Origin: Coniella vitis
Taxonomy: Eukaryota; Ascomycota; Sordariomycetes; Diaporthales; Schizoparmaceae
Assembly: GCA_011317545.1 (NCBI GenBank)
Contig: WUJK01000013.1
Location: 558,001 to 622,000, forward strand
Reading direction: 5' to 3'
DNA: 64,000 bases
A program made the translations under genes and the position numbers. This document shows, one piece after another, positions 1-11,429 of this stretch (position 1 is the first letter of the stretch; each line of letters begins with the position of its first letter). The notes under the pieces are model-generated. The model was given only the letters and a program-made list of their open reading frames with translations, did no database searches and was not told where the DNA came from.

Positions 1-304
1 GCGCAGGGCCACGAGCCAACCTTGGCGGTCGGCGTCGTTGAGGGGCTCGCCGCGGTGCATCTTTTCGATGTTGGCTTGTGGGTGGAACTACAAGAGTGTT
101 AGCTGGCCTGCATGTGATGAAAAGACGGGATTCAAAGACCCGGCAGACCGAAAATGTTTGACTTACATCGTCCCCTTCCAAAAAGGTTATGTTGAGGTTG
201 TCGGCCACGTACTTTGCTATTGTCGATTTGCCGCATGCTGTTGGACCTGTAAAAAAGAAGACGTACCGAGGGCGGTGCTCGGTGGGTTTCGATTTGTCTG
301 TCAT
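1..304 (-). CDS. Gluconokinase (partial, 3' end outside window)
   Basis: Phosphorylates D-gluconate to 6-phosphogluconate, feeding the pentose phosphate pathway. I read two exons on the minus strand, 167-304 and 1-87, split by an intron at 88-166 (GTAAGT donor, TAG acceptor). Exon 1 gives a P-loop GPTACGKST at residues 20-28 and then FLEGDD. Exon 2 continues in frame with FHPQANIEKMHRGEPLND and DRQGWL. The GDDxHPxxNxxKMxxGxPLxDxDR signature is typical of GntK-type gluconokinase rather than shikimate kinase. The ATG (302-304) is the first Met, 19 residues before the P-loop, which fits the family's short N-terminus. The C-terminal half lies beyond base 1. Confidence 0.88.
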   Translation of the reverse strand, partial: MTDKSKPTEHRPRYVFFFTGPTACGKSTIAKYVADNLNITFLEGDDVSQTFSVCRVFESRLFITCRPANTLVVPPTSQHRKDAPRRAPQRRRPPRLARGPA

Positions 305-2171
305 GATGATGTGGTTGTAAATTGTCTCGATGAACAGAAACTAAGAACACTGCTGGGATTTGGTTCGTGAGACGTGATAATTCAAGCGAGAGGAATCTCG
401 ACTCAAGAGTAGATCAGAAAAGTAATTCGGAGAGCAAGTTCAGTGCCAGGTTCGATTTCAGTTAATCAAACTCGTTGATATCTCTTTCTCTCATCGGATC
501 CAAGTACTTATAAATAATAACTTGCGCTCTAAACCTGGACGGAAGCTTCGGTGCAGCAATCCCGATGACGTCGAGTGTTGACAAGAGGGCCCATGGGGAG
601 AAAATGGATTGGGTTAGGGTTAAATTTTTTCGACTGTACTATGTAAGTAATCGTAATAGAGAAGAATAAGACAATGTGGTGATAGCCAGTCTATTATTAG
701 ATATTTAAAGGTTTTCATCGTAGGTATATCGCCCGTGGCGTGTGAGAGTTTATGGAATGGGCGCAGCTTCCGCGTATGTTGGTGGAAAGTTACCGGTCAA
801 CGCCATGGAATACTGTAGACCGAGTTAATTTATGCTATCCAACTTGTGTTACCTTGGGAATGAGACAAAGAAGTTTGGTGCATCTTCATTAGATTGTCAT
901 GCTGAATGAAGTGGTGTAATAAAGAAAAAATGAATTAGAGGACTTTCCAATCCTTCAATGTTAACATGATGAGAATTTCGCAGCACTAGAATACCCCAGC
1001 ACAGTCGATTCAGGAATTCGACCTAGATGAATAAATTCAATGTAATAGTATAAGCCAACAGCAAACTGTCTAGCATACAAGTTGAAATAAAAAGCAGAAG
1101 TATTCAGTCTTCACCATGTCCGTATGTACAAACACACGTGTTGAACAGTCAGACAGAAATCTAACTCTCGAAACAAATTTTCGTTTATAGCCTGTGGTCT
1201 ATTCGTCCTGTTATATGATTTTATTTTTCAATAATATTTGAACGTACCACATACCAGTCTAAATGGTCGGAAAACGCGGCATTAGTCTATATCGCTGGAA
1301 GCATGTGGAAGCAAAGAAAGTGAGTATATCGAACATTGGACAGTGTCATGGTGAGCAGGTCTCTTTCGAAACTTCACAATCAAGAATTCACGCATGACCC
1401 CAAAACCATTGAACAACTGGAGTGTCACCACATCTAGGGTGGACTACAAACCCCTCTACAGCTCCTCAAGCGTGGTTAGAAGAGGTTGAGATTTGTCTTC
1501 TGCATCAATGCCTCGACTGAAAGTTTGTCATTGATGGAACAGCCATTTCCAGAGTGACCTACAACATTTGGAGAGCTAAGCGTCAAGCTACATACGTAGA
1601 TAGACATGGACTCCAGCTGCCAGGTTGGGAGAGCAGAATAACACTTTGACCATAATGTGACCGTATAAAGCTTTGTTGTAATAAACACATCTTTATGTTA
1701 TTGATGAGGGCCACAATTTTTGAGACATTGGAGGTAAAGGCTTGCGGTAAAGAGACGAAGGTCCCGACACGTGAATCCACCATCTTGACGAGCGCAGAAG
1801 GCGTGGAGAACGGTTAAGCACTGGTAGAAGGAGGATGTGATGTACACTACTAAACTGAGAGTGATGCTGGAAAAAGATGAGGGCAGCATGAACATTCAGT
1901 AGCAAGTTCAACAGACGATAGGACGGCCTAGATTTAGACACAATGATGGCTGACGCTTATTCCAGCTTTGAGCCGATGGCATACAGAGTATGAGACAAGA
2001 AGGAGCGGGAGGGAAACACATTGACTTGTAATCATTGTCGATTCATCAACTATGGACTTATGTAACCCCAACGCCGGTGAACCCATGCCAATCCTTTTGG
2101 TAAACCCTAAACCCGCGAGGCAATGTAAACAGCTTTTGTAGCCGTCAAGGCATCGGATGAGCGAGCGCCTC
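305..2171. other. Intergenic, no gene recognised
   Basis: This 1.9-kb interval contains only short open frames (the longest about 80 codons) without recognisable motifs and with no convincing splice-joined frame. It should include the promoter of the gluconokinase gene on the left and the 3' UTR of RPS26 on the right. A telo-box-like GGGTTAGGGTT occurs near 613. I see nothing else I can support. Confidence 0.5.
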
Positions 2172-2929
2172 TTACGAGGTCTTGGCACCCTGAGTAGGGG
2201 TGACCTTCTTGCCGTCCTTGTTGTAGCGGACACGGGGGGGAGGAGCACGGTTGCGACGACCCTCGCGAGAGCGGACACTAGAGCACTTGTTGTTAGCAGG
2301 ATAGTTTCAAATGGACCGTGGCAAAGTGACGACGGATCGTGTTTGCCGCCAAGGTTCTTCTCAGCCACCCGTGCTGATCGCGACGACTGATGGCCTACTG
2401 CAAGGCACAAGCAGTCACGCAGATCAAGCACGGCTGTCCTCCGACGGGGACAAACGTACCGGACAATCTTGCCGTGAATGGCGCAAGAGACACAGTACTG
2501 CAGCTTGAGGTACATCTTGGGGACGGTGTACTCGGCGAAGACCGAGGCGTCAGAGATGTCACCTGTGAAAAAGTTGTTAGCCATGTTGAGGTCCAATGTG
2601 CGGAGCTTGTAGGGTAATTGGGTCGTACGAATAGCAGCAGACTCAACCATGTTGCGGATGGTGAATCTCTTGATCGCCTTGTCCTTGGGCGTGCATCGCG
2701 AGCAGTTGCTGCAGCGGATGGGCTTGGTGTGGCCGCGGCCCTTCTTGTTGCGGCCGTTGTTCTTTCTCTGTAGAGGGAAGACCAAAGTCAGTTTTTGTGC
2801 CTCAATCTGAAGTTGCGTCGACAGCGACGGCAACACTTTGCACAGCATGAAGTCTGTGCAATTGCAATCATGCTCATAGTGAAGGCATAGTGCAAGAGGT
2901 ATGCGGTATGATCGTACCTTCTTAGGCAT
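2172..2929 (-). CDS. RPS26: 40S ribosomal protein S26 (eS26)
   Basis: Small-subunit ribosomal protein at the mRNA exit side of the 40S. Four coding exons on minus: 2918-2929, 2629-2767, 2460-2562 and 2172-2277, giving 360 nt and 119 aa, the usual fungal eS26 length. The first coding exon is only 12 nt (MPKK). Introns are 2768-2917, 2563-2628 and 2278-2459, with GTACG-type donors. The joined product has the eS26 zinc-binding CSNCSRC motif with the paired cysteines of YCVSCAIHGK downstream, the block RFTIRNMVESAAIRDISDAS, and the basic C-terminus ending TPTQGAKTS. It is divergent to the ubiquitin-S27a gene, so the two could share control. Confidence 0.96.
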
Positions 2930-3676
2930 TTTGACGATGGGTGGATTGATCAAGAATCGTACAGAGTGTCGTGAGAGTGCAAGATTCAAAACGGGGCAAG
3001 TCTGGGTAAAAATGGTTGAAGGCAAGTGGAGCTTCTGCACTAGCGTGCTTAGTCACCGGTGTACGAGCGCGCCCTTTCGCAAATAATTTTCTGTGAGATC
3101 ACGTGGGTCCTGCCGCACGAGCCACAGCTCACCTGCATGAGCCAGAAACCCCCAAAAACTCCAAATGTAAAGTCGCCTGCGCTGGGGAATTTCTTCCTAC
3201 TCTTCTTCGACCAACGAACATCTTCACGAGGCTTGCTTATGACGGGATAATACCCTAGGTACGTCTCGACCACGATGATGTTGCTCAAGCTCATCGCGGC
3301 TTTTCTTTGATTACTCTATCACTGCACCGTCGATTCCCGCTCTTGTTCTGGTACCCTTTTGCGCCATGATACCCGGCGTTCTCGCTGTTGCTGGCAACGG
3401 CTGAGATGCCACACCCACGCATCCTGCATTTGCATTGCAATTCTCACCAGCAGGTGAACGGTCGACTGATGGCAAAGGCGTCTGGGCGGCACGGACCAGC
3501 CCATTGATTGGTCTCGCGCTTGGTCTGTCTGGCTATCCGTTGGCTGGCAGCCTTTGCTGGGCCCTTTATCGCCCCACATCACAAATCCACCCACTCTTGC
3601 CTTGCAATATTTTCCCTTCTGCCGCGAGCCCTCAATCTGACCTTCTCTTCTTCCCTTTCAGTAGGTACAGCCCATC
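2930..3676. promoter_or_regulatory. Shared divergent promoter interval of RPS26 and ubiquitin-S27a
   Basis: The start codons of two ribosomal-protein genes lie 747 bp apart on opposite strands with no gene between. The + side shows pyrimidine-rich tracts just upstream of the ubiquitin-S27a ATG (about 3636-3660, TCTTCTTCCC type), common in highly expressed fungal genes. A CAG at about 3658-3661 followed by GTAGGT leaves open a small 5' UTR splicing event. The promoter assignment is inferred from position; no individual factor site is certain. Confidence 0.5.
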
Positions 3677-4203
3677 ATGCAGATCTTCGTCAAGACCCTC
3701 ACGGGTAAGACTATCACCCTTGAGGTGGAGTCGTCCGACACCATCGACAATGTCAAGGCCAAGATCCAGGACAAGGAGGGCATTCCCCCAGACCAACAGC
3801 GCCTGATCTTCGCCGGCAAGCAGCTCGAGGATGGCCGCACTCTCTCCGACTACAACATCCAGAAGGAGTCCACCCTCCACTTGGTCCTGCGCCTGCGTGG
3901 TGGTGGTAAGAAGAGAAAGAAGAAGGTCTACACCACCCCCAAGAAGATCAAGCACAAGCGCAAGAAGACCAAGTTGGCTGTGCTCAAATACTACAAGGTC
4001 GACTCTGACGGCAAGATCGAGCGTCTCCGCCGCGAGTGCCCCAACGAGTCTGTAAGTAGCGACATTGTTTCGGTTATCTGGATTCGCTTGACAATCACTA
4101 ACAACACCTCCAGTGCGGTGCCGGTGTCTTCATGGCTGCCCACAAGGACCGTCAGTACTGCGGTCGCTGCCACCTGACCTACGTCTTCGAGAAGTCTTCC
4201 TAA
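3677..4203 (+). CDS. Ubiquitin-40S ribosomal protein S27a fusion
   Basis: Precursor cleaved after LRLRGG to release ubiquitin and eS31/S27a of the 40S subunit. Exons 3677-4051 and 4114-4203 with a 62-bp intron (GTAAGT...CAG) give 465 nt and 154 aa. Residues 1-76 are canonical ubiquitin (MQIFVKTLTGKTITLEVESS at the start, LRLRGG at the end). The tail opens with the basic GKKRKKKVYTTPKK and contains the S27a zinc finger C-x4-C-x14-C-x2-C, whose first Cys is in exon 1 (RRECPNES) and the other three in exon 2. The intron falls between the first two cysteine ligands. Length and domain order match the family exactly. Confidence 0.97.
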
Positions 4204-4600
4204 ACGACCTTGACAAAGGAATTGCAATTTGGGTTGGTGATGGACGGAGTATGGGATACGGAAAATTTGGCAAGAGCCCGTCTTAACGGGGCCTAGTCCA
4301 CTGTCAGCACGACTAGGCATATCTGTGATAGACTTACACGTCTTTGCATTTGGCTGGCGGCAATGGGATACCAGAGAATTCATGGTCATGATCTCAAACC
4401 ATTTTGCTCATGGTCACCTCTCTTGTGACATGTCATTTGTAATAATTCTCGTGCTGTATTCCGTGCTTTTTGTGGCTGAAATCATGGGTCGGCCTCAACT
4501 TCCATATGAGTTTTGAAAATCACATGGTCTTTCGGTGTCGGTGTTCAAGTTTTCTTAACATTCTAGACTTGTGGACGTCTCTGGCTGTAGATCCATCATA
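4204..4600. other. Intergenic, convergent 3' ends
   Basis: Holds the 3' ends of the ubiquitin-S27a gene (+) and the chitinase gene (-). No gene, repeat or RNA seen. Confidence 0.5.
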
Positions 4601-5989
4601 CTACTCGTTGAATCCATTCCTCAAATTCTCCCACTCGCTGTTGGGATATTCCAGACAATTTTGCTTCAGCCTTAATCCTGTTGGGCCGCCAAACTTGTCC
4701 ACCACGTTTCCAATCAAACTCTCACTACCTTTCTTATCCCCCGAGCTCTCCCACCACATAGCTCCCCCCAAATGATGGTTTCTCACATACTCTGCCTTTT
4801 GCCTTGCCATCGGAAGCGAGTCATAGCTCACCAACATGCCCTTGCTCTGGTCATAACTATAACTCGCTCCTGCCTCCGCATCATAGTACTCCTGCGCACC
4901 GGGCAGCGGCAGCGCCTTGAAATCATACACACCCCTCTCCCAACTCCCCTCGCCAATGCCATTGTATGGGCGTCCCACTCCGGCCGTATTCTCAAAAGCC
5001 CGACCATACAGCGGCATCCCAAGCACAATCTTGCTCATGTCAACGTACCGCGTGTAGTACTCGAGCGCCCGTGCGGTGCTAAATGGCGTTGACAGAGCGT
5101 TGCTTCTTGAAGGGTACAGATTCGCCTGATGACCAGCATTGGCATCCCACGACCCGGCATAATCGTACGCCATAAGGTTCCAGAAGTCAAGGTAGCGGTC
5201 CATGCCGCGCAGGTCAAGTGTTTCGTATTTTTGCGGCCCGGCGGGACAGGCCACAGTGAGTTCAAAGTGGTGAGGGCTGCCATCCGGTTCGCGCGTTGAG
5301 GGAGGCAGCGAACCCGCGTATGCATCCATTTCTTCGCGGCATGCCTTCAGGAGGGCAACCCAGTCTGCTGCTTCTTGGGCATTGGACGGGTACTCCCAGT
5401 CGATATCTAGCCCATCAAAGCCATAGTTTGCCAGTAGCTTGACAGCAGAGCGAGCGAAGTTCGCGCGATTCTGGGGGGACACGGCCCCCGATTTGAAGTT
5501 GCTGCTATATGTCCAGCCGCCGATGGAGAGGAGGACCTTGAGGTTCCGGTTGCGGCGTTTGAGGAGATTGAGCTGCTTGAGGCAGCCGTAAAGCTTGTGA
5601 CCATCTTCCCAGCGGTCGCCGTCCCAGTGGATTTCTTGGTCAGCCCACGAGTCGGTAAGGTAGACTTCCCCGGACTCCGGGCGGACGTTGGCGAAAGCGT
5701 AGAGGATGTGGGTGAGCTTTTCGACGGGAAGTTCCCAAGGAAAGTGCTTCCGACCGTAGATGGCCCAATTGACGAAGTAGACGACGCTGCGGTAGCCTCT
5801 TGTTTCTGTCATTGTTTCAAGAGGAGGAATGATGGTGAGATTGTCTTCGTAAGTGACGTCGTTGACTGGGAGCTGTTGCTGGTGTTCATGTATAAGGGGA
5901 TCTTGATTCTGCGCGTTGGCCAAGTACAGAAATAAGGTTATAAGAACAAAGGCCAACAGTGATGGATTTAGACTGCCTCTGAATGACAT
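4601..5989 (-). CDS. Secreted GH18 endochitinase
   Basis: Hydrolyses beta-1,4 links in chitin, for cell-wall turnover or extracellular degradation. Single exon, 462 aa. A signal peptide is evident (LLAFVLITLFLYLANA, about residues 11-26). The GH18 barrel follows from about residue 66 (YRSVVYFVNWAIYGR). The SxGG motif is LLSIGGW at 153-159, and the catalytic DxxDxDxE motif is DGLDIDWE at 192-199, with Glu199 as the proton donor. Later blocks NLMAYDYAG and the C-terminal GGAMWWESSGD also fit class V, Chit42-like fungal chitinases. No chitin-binding module or GPI signal is visible. The ATG chosen is the one directly preceding the signal peptide. Confidence 0.95.
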   Translation of the reverse strand: MSFRGSLNPSLLAFVLITLFLYLANAQNQDPLIHEHQQQLPVNDVTYEDNLTIIPPLETMTETRGYRSVVYFVNWAIYGRKHFPWELPVEKLTHILYAFANVRPESGEVYLTDSWADQEIHWDGDRWEDGHKLYGCLKQLNLLKRRNRNLKVLLSIGGWTYSSNFKSGAVSPQNRANFARSAVKLLANYGFDGLDIDWEYPSNAQEAADWVALLKACREEMDAYAGSLPPSTREPDGSPHHFELTVACPAGPQKYETLDLRGMDRYLDFWNLMAYDYAGSWDANAGHQANLYPSRSNALSTPFSTARALEYYTRYVDMSKIVLGMPLYGRAFENTAGVGRPYNGIGEGSWERGVYDFKALPLPGAQEYYDAEAGASYSYDQSKGMLVSYDSLPMARQKAEYVRNHHLGGAMWWESSGDKKGSESLIGNVVDKFGGPTGLRLKQNCLEYPNSEWENLRNGFNE

Positions 5990-7117
5990 CTCTATGTGAT
6001 CGAGGCAGAATTTATATGCAAGAGAAGACAGGCAAATGGTGGAAACTTGTTACGTGGTAGCTTTTGTGGTTGTGAGCAGCCAGCCTACCAGCCAGCCCAG
6101 CCAGCAACATTCAAGGTGGCTCAGCACAGCTCAGCAGTCAAGAGAGAACAGGGGCTTGTACTATTACTTGCCAAGGTCAATGTGGCGGTACGATATGAGT
6201 TGTAACAAAACAGGCCAAGGTTGACTGCTCATCTATACAATTCTGGGCATATAACTGGAACATGAGCAGTGATTTGTATGTTTGTCATTGTTTTGTTGAT
6301 GTATGCAGTTCCTATTATTATGCTGTTAAGGCATCACACAATGTTCTTCGCCGTCTTGTCACTTCTCAAATTCTCGGCGTCTTGTCTTATCCATCCTCTG
6401 CTATTCTCATGGATTAAAACATAACGTAGCAATTATGGTCACCTAAGAATTCTCGACTGTACACATTACGAGATGGATGAAACCATACCAGCCATTCTGT
6501 CCTTCATTATCAAGGTGTACACACCCAGTGCCCGCCGTTCGCTCTCTGCCACGGATTGAAGGGCGTAAGCCCCCTTTGAGACTGGCAGGCCTCACAAGAA
6601 GCCCAATTCTGAATCAACAGAGCGATTGGTTGTTCTGGTAGCGCAGTTTCTCGCAGGCCGCATGATCATCGCCTCGGAGACTCAGTCAACAAATAGGCGC
6701 AGCTGTTCTGAGATCCGCTTTCTACAGCTCAGGATACTGGGCTGTGCAGTTCTGGATGCGAGCGGCAAAAACTCACGCTGACGTCTATGCGCGGGAAGGC
6801 CTGTCTTGTCTGGCAGCTGGTTGAAGCTGCCTGTGGCTGCCTCACAGCTGGCAGCTGCCAGTCGCTTTTCAGCACCCTTGATTGCAAGTCAACTGGCTGA
6901 CTGGTTCCAGCAAGGAGGGTGGTGGGGCCCCTGCTGGCTTGTGGACCCACTTTCAGATCTCCAAAATTTCCTTCCCTGCGACTTTCTCAGGTGGGCAGAG
7001 TAAAAAAAAATCTCGAGCGACATCCCGCTACGGCAACGGTCAATCACCCAAGTACCGCCCAACGACTCTCCAGCAATTCAATTGCAATCTGCTGGACCGC
7101 CCCCTCCATTGCCCAGG
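5990..7117. other. Intergenic, divergent promoter region
   Basis: Lies between the divergent chitinase and NOP56 start codons and must contain both promoters. Around 6070-6130 and 6830-6900 there are repeated CAGC/GGCTG-type words. Only short frames without motifs occur. No RNA gene seen. Confidence 0.45.
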
Positions 7118-8769
7118 ATGGCCAACATCAACTACTTGCTTTACGAGTCGGCGGCCGGCTATGCCGTCTTCAAGGTCGTCAACCAGGCCGACAGCGTGGG
7201 CCTGCAGCTCAAGGAGGTCCAAAACTCGCTGAACGACCTGAGCACGTTTGGTAAATACGTCAAGCTGGAGAGCTTCAAGCCATACGAGTATGTGTTGGCC
7301 CTGATGAGGCTTCAAGAAGCTGTGCTGGGAGAGAACGAATAAAGAGCAGAGAAACAACCAAAAGGCGCAACAAAGCTAACACAAACTGTCGTAGAAATGC
7401 CGCTCAAACACTAGAGAACGTCAACCTCATCTCTGAGGGTATCATGCCCGACACCCTCAAGTCCGTCCTCGAGCTCGCCCTTCCCCAGACTTCCGGCAAG
7501 AAGTCCAAGATTGTCCTCGGCGTGCAAGACAAGAAGCTGGCTGGTGAAATCAGCTCCTCCTTCCAGGGCGTCGAATGCGAGACGAGCGACACAAGTGAGG
7601 TCGTCGGCGACCTGCTGCGCGGTATTCGCGCCCATGCAGAGAAGCTGCTCAAGGGCCTGCAGGATGGTGACTTGGGTCGCGCACAGCTGGGTATGGGTCA
7701 CGCCTACTCGCGTGCCAAGGTCAAGTTCTCGGTCCACAAGAACGACAACCACATTATCCAGGCCATTGCCACCCTCGACGCCCTCGACAAGGGCATCAAC
7801 CAGGGCTGCATGCGCGTGCGCGAGTGGTACGGCTGGCACTTTCCCGAGCTTGTGCGCATTGTTTCGGACAATGCCACCTACGCCAAGCTGGTTCTCGCCA
7901 TTGGCAACAAGAAGACGTTGACTGACGACAAGCTGCACGACATTGCGGCTGTTGTGGACGACGACGGCGAAAAGGCCGAGGACATTATCCACGCTGCACG
8001 CATGTCTATGGGTATGGACATTACCGAGACTGACTTGGTGATGGTCAAGTCGTTTGCCGAGTCCGTGAGCAAGATGGCCGACTACCGCAAGGCCCTGTCC
8101 AAGTCCCTCGACGAGAAGATGGGCGATGTTGCGCCCAACCTGCAGTGCATTCTCGGCACTCCTGTCGCCGCCAGACTCATCTCCCACGCCGGTTCCCTCA
8201 CCAACCTCGCCAAGTACCCTGCCTCCACCCTCCAGATCCTCGGCGCTGAGAAGGCCCTCTTCCGCGCGCTCAAGACCAAGGGCGCCACCCCCAAGTACGG
8301 TCTCATCTACCAGTCCTCCTTCATTGGTCGCGCCGGCCCCAAGATCAAGGGTCGCATCTCGAGATACCTCGCCAACAAGTGCAGTATCGCCTCGCGTATC
8401 GACAACTTCTCGGAGCATCCTTCTGCGCGCTTCGGTGAGGTCCTGAGACAGCAGCTCGAGGACCGCCTCGAGTTTTACGCTACCGGCAAGAAGCCCATCA
8501 AGAACGAGGAGGCCATGAGCAACGCCATGAAGGCCATTCTGGGTGATGGCGGCGAGGACCTCGCCATCGACACCGAGATGATCGACCTGCATATCTCCAA
8601 GCCCGAGGAGGGCGCCAAGGACAAGAAGAGCAAGAAGGAGAAGAAGGAGAAGAAGGAAAAGAAGGACAAGAAGAGAAAAGCCGATGACATGGACATTGAC
8701 GAGCCCGAGCCAGTAGAAGAGGACAAGGCCGAGAAGAAGAAGAAGAAGTCCAAGAAGTCCAAGGCCTAA
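7118..8769 (+). CDS. NOP56: Nucleolar protein 56, box C/D snoRNP core
   Basis: Core component of box C/D snoRNPs that guide rRNA 2'-O-methylation and pre-rRNA processing in the nucleolus. Exons 7118-7287 and 7395-8769 with a 107-bp intron (GTATGT donor, GCTAAC branch point, TAG acceptor) give 514 aa. The N-terminal NOP5NT domain begins YLLYESAAGYAVFKVV. The Nop domain contains MRVREWYGWHFPELVRIVSD and the GTPVAARLISHAGSL block, and IQAIATLDALDKGIN fits NOP56 better than its paralogue NOP58. The C-terminus is a Lys/Glu-rich tail (KKEKKEKKEKK) ending KKSKKSKA, as usual for nucleolar KKE/D proteins. The ATG at 7118 starts MANINYLL, where homologues start. Confidence 0.95.
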
Positions 8770-9921
8770 GATGCTGAACCCGCGTGAAGAAGCGAGAACT
8801 TTGCATATACGCTTGGACTACCATCTTGGCTTCTCCCGACAGCTTCCTTATAATTGTTGCATCTTCTTCTTGGGTTATGTCGTCTTCCATTTCCGTCTCA
8901 CAGTTATTGGGGTTCCTTCTTTTCCGTCTAAATAGTGCTTGTGGAGTTTAGAGGGCAAATTCGGGCGAAAAGTTAACACCTTTCCGGCATTGGCGTTTCG
9001 GGGTCCTCGTCTTGTCGTTTTATTTCTTGTTCTTATTCACTTAGTGTAAAATGCTACCTACATATATGTATGGCAAATTTCACATTCATCTGTTCAGAAA
9101 CCTATGCTTGTGCAGCCGAACGTTGAGGCAATCATCTCAACCACGAGACCCATCTTGCAACTGGTTCATAGTGATTCAAAATAATTGTCAAAGCATCAGC
9201 AATACGATGGCATTGTCTGATGTCGTCCTTCTTCAAGATCCAACGAGTCTTATTTAAAGAACATTGCGTGATGTCCAAACCCACCAGAACACTACCTTCA
9301 GTAATTGCAATATTTATACTTTCTTATTTATTTATTTTATATTCCCCTTGATTTGACCAGTTGATCTTTCGTCATATACTGCAAAGAGGCAATTCTTATT
9401 TTTCTTTCCTCTTATTTTCGTTTTTGGACGATATTTACATCTACCCACAACTTGTTTGTGTTCTGCCGCCTCTCTTTCTCGCAGATTTTATACAACCTTC
9501 TTCCGCACCAACAGACCCATTGTATCCGCCATCAACCACCCCAAAACTCATCAAACTCGAGGCCAGTAAGCGTGGGACAAGCAGCATGAAGTAAAATAAA
9601 GTAAGAAAACAGAAAAAGAAACGTAGAATGGAAACGCCATGACGCCGTGGAGCTCTTTTGCCAAAACTTTCATGGGACCCTGAAGAAAGAGACAAGCCAA
9701 TAATCGCCACGATAGCTTTCGACACCGACAACCACAGGGCAACTAACTATTCCGTCCTCCTTGGACGAAAGCCATATTTGCCATGCCATGTCTTGATTGG
9801 ACACATTGCTTTGCTCCCTTCTGTCATGGCTGGCTGTTCTGCTCAACAAAGCCCCCTACGCGCGCGCTCAAATACGCAAACAAACATTCTTTCTTGCTTT
9901 CATCCACTCGTCTTCCCCATT
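8770..9921. other. Intergenic, convergent 3' ends
   Basis: Contains the 3' UTRs of NOP56 (+) and VPS4 (-). AT-rich stretches occur around 9300-9350. Short frames only; nothing recognised. Confidence 0.5.
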
Positions 9922-11429
9922 CTATGCTCCCTCGCTACCAAACTCGTTCGTCCATTCAGCGTTTCTCTTGAGATCCTCCTGCGAAACAGTCGGCCGCGAC
10001 GACTTGACGGACTTGACAAAATCCTTAAAGTCGACAATGGGCTCGAGCAGCTCGTCGGTGCTCACGCTTTCCCACGTCATTTCTATTGCGTCTGGCTCAC
10101 CCGGGGAGCAGGGTGTCAATTTCCTTTGTCCGTCAACCATTACCTGTATTAAAAAAAAAAATAAGACGTTCTCGTTAGCGCTGAAAGTGTGTATTTTGGA
10201 TGGTAAATTTAGGAGGGAAGAAAAAAGAGCAATTAAACGCACCGGCTTGAAGTGTGTAGCTTGTTGAATCTTTCGTACAGGTTGCATCAGCGCATCTTGC
10301 ACCGCAACGGCAATATCACTTCCACTGTACCCCTCGCTCAATTTGGCCAACTCGCGATAGTCTTCGCTCTTGAGACTCGTCCTGGTGTCTCCCACGGCAA
10401 GCTTGAACATGGTGGTGCGCGCTGCCGTGTCGGGTAGCGAAATGTGGACGCGGCGCTGAAACCGTCGGCGAATGGCGGCATCGAGCTGCCAGGGAATATT
10501 TGTGGCGCCCAGGACCAATACGCCTGTCGAGTCTTTGCCCACGCCGTCCATTTGCACGAGCATCTCCGTTTTTATGCGGCGCGAGGCCTCGGACTCTCCT
10601 TCGCCGCGGGGGCCGCACAGTGCGTCGACTTCGTCTATAAAAATAATGGAGGGTTTGTTCTCGCGGGCCATATTGAAGAGTTGTTTGACAAGTCTATATG
10701 GGTTTTGCAGGTTACCAGTCAGCGCTTATCATATGCCGCAATGAGAACTTGAGCATATCATAATGAGCGAACATACCTTTCTGATTCACCCATCCACTTG
10801 CTCACCAGATCCGAACTGCTCACGCTGAAAAAGGTACTCTTTGCCTCTGTAGCGAGCGCCTTGGCGAGATAACTCTTTCCCGTACCAGGTGGGCCATACA
10901 GTAGGATACCCTTCCACGGCTTTCTGTTGCCCTGGAACATTTGCGGGAATTTGATGGGCAGCAGCACCGCCTCCTTGAGCGCCTCTTTGGCTCCCTCGAG
11001 CCCTGCGACATCCTCCCACTTCACATTGGGTCTGTCCTGCAGAATAGCGCCCGCAAGCGCACTGCGTAGCTTCTTGGAGTCCTCGTCAACTGCACCGCCT
11101 GCGCCATCGCCGCCGTCCTCGCCGCCTTTGCCTTTGGCCGTGCCGCCTGTGCTGGAGCCATTAGCGCCCAGCATGCCTGGCTTTTTGCGCTTGGCGTCTG
11201 CGTCTGAGAGATGTGCTTTGAGCTTCTCGGCGCGGTCCATGTATTCGCCTGTCTTTTGGCGGATCATTTCTTTGGATTTGGGGTTCTTTTCCCATTTCAG
11301 GGCGAGCATGAAGAGCTCGAGAGACTGGTAGTACATTTGGTAGGCCTTGTCATACTGGGCTGCGTTGTCGGCTTCGATGGCCTTGCGCACTTGCTCGATG
11401 GCGCGCGAGAGGAAGTCGGTGTTGGACAT
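9922..11429 (-). CDS. VPS4: Vps4, AAA ATPase that disassembles ESCRT-III
   Basis: Disassembles ESCRT-III polymers in multivesicular-body sorting and membrane scission. Exons on minus: 10777-11429, 10243-10693 and 9922-10143, total 1326 nt and 441 aa (yeast Vps4 is 437). Introns are 10694-10776 and 10144-10242. Residues 1-75 form the MIT domain, followed by a Gly-rich linker (about 85-115). Walker A is GPPGTGKS at 179-186 and Walker B is IIFIDE ending at Glu239. The arginine-finger region reads AIRRRFQRRVHISLP. The C-terminus has the family's helix ending in EFGSEGA. The frame is open upstream to 11684 (see findings), but MSNTDFLSRAIEQ is the conserved start. Confidence 0.95.

Noticed and set aside
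1934..3040. A 368-codon minus open frame
   Set aside because: It arises from reading RPS26 through its introns; the spliced 119-aa product is the real gene.
7411..8592. A 393-codon open frame opposite NOP56
   Set aside because: Antisense shadow of a GC-rich conserved gene; composition follows codon complement and no motif is present.
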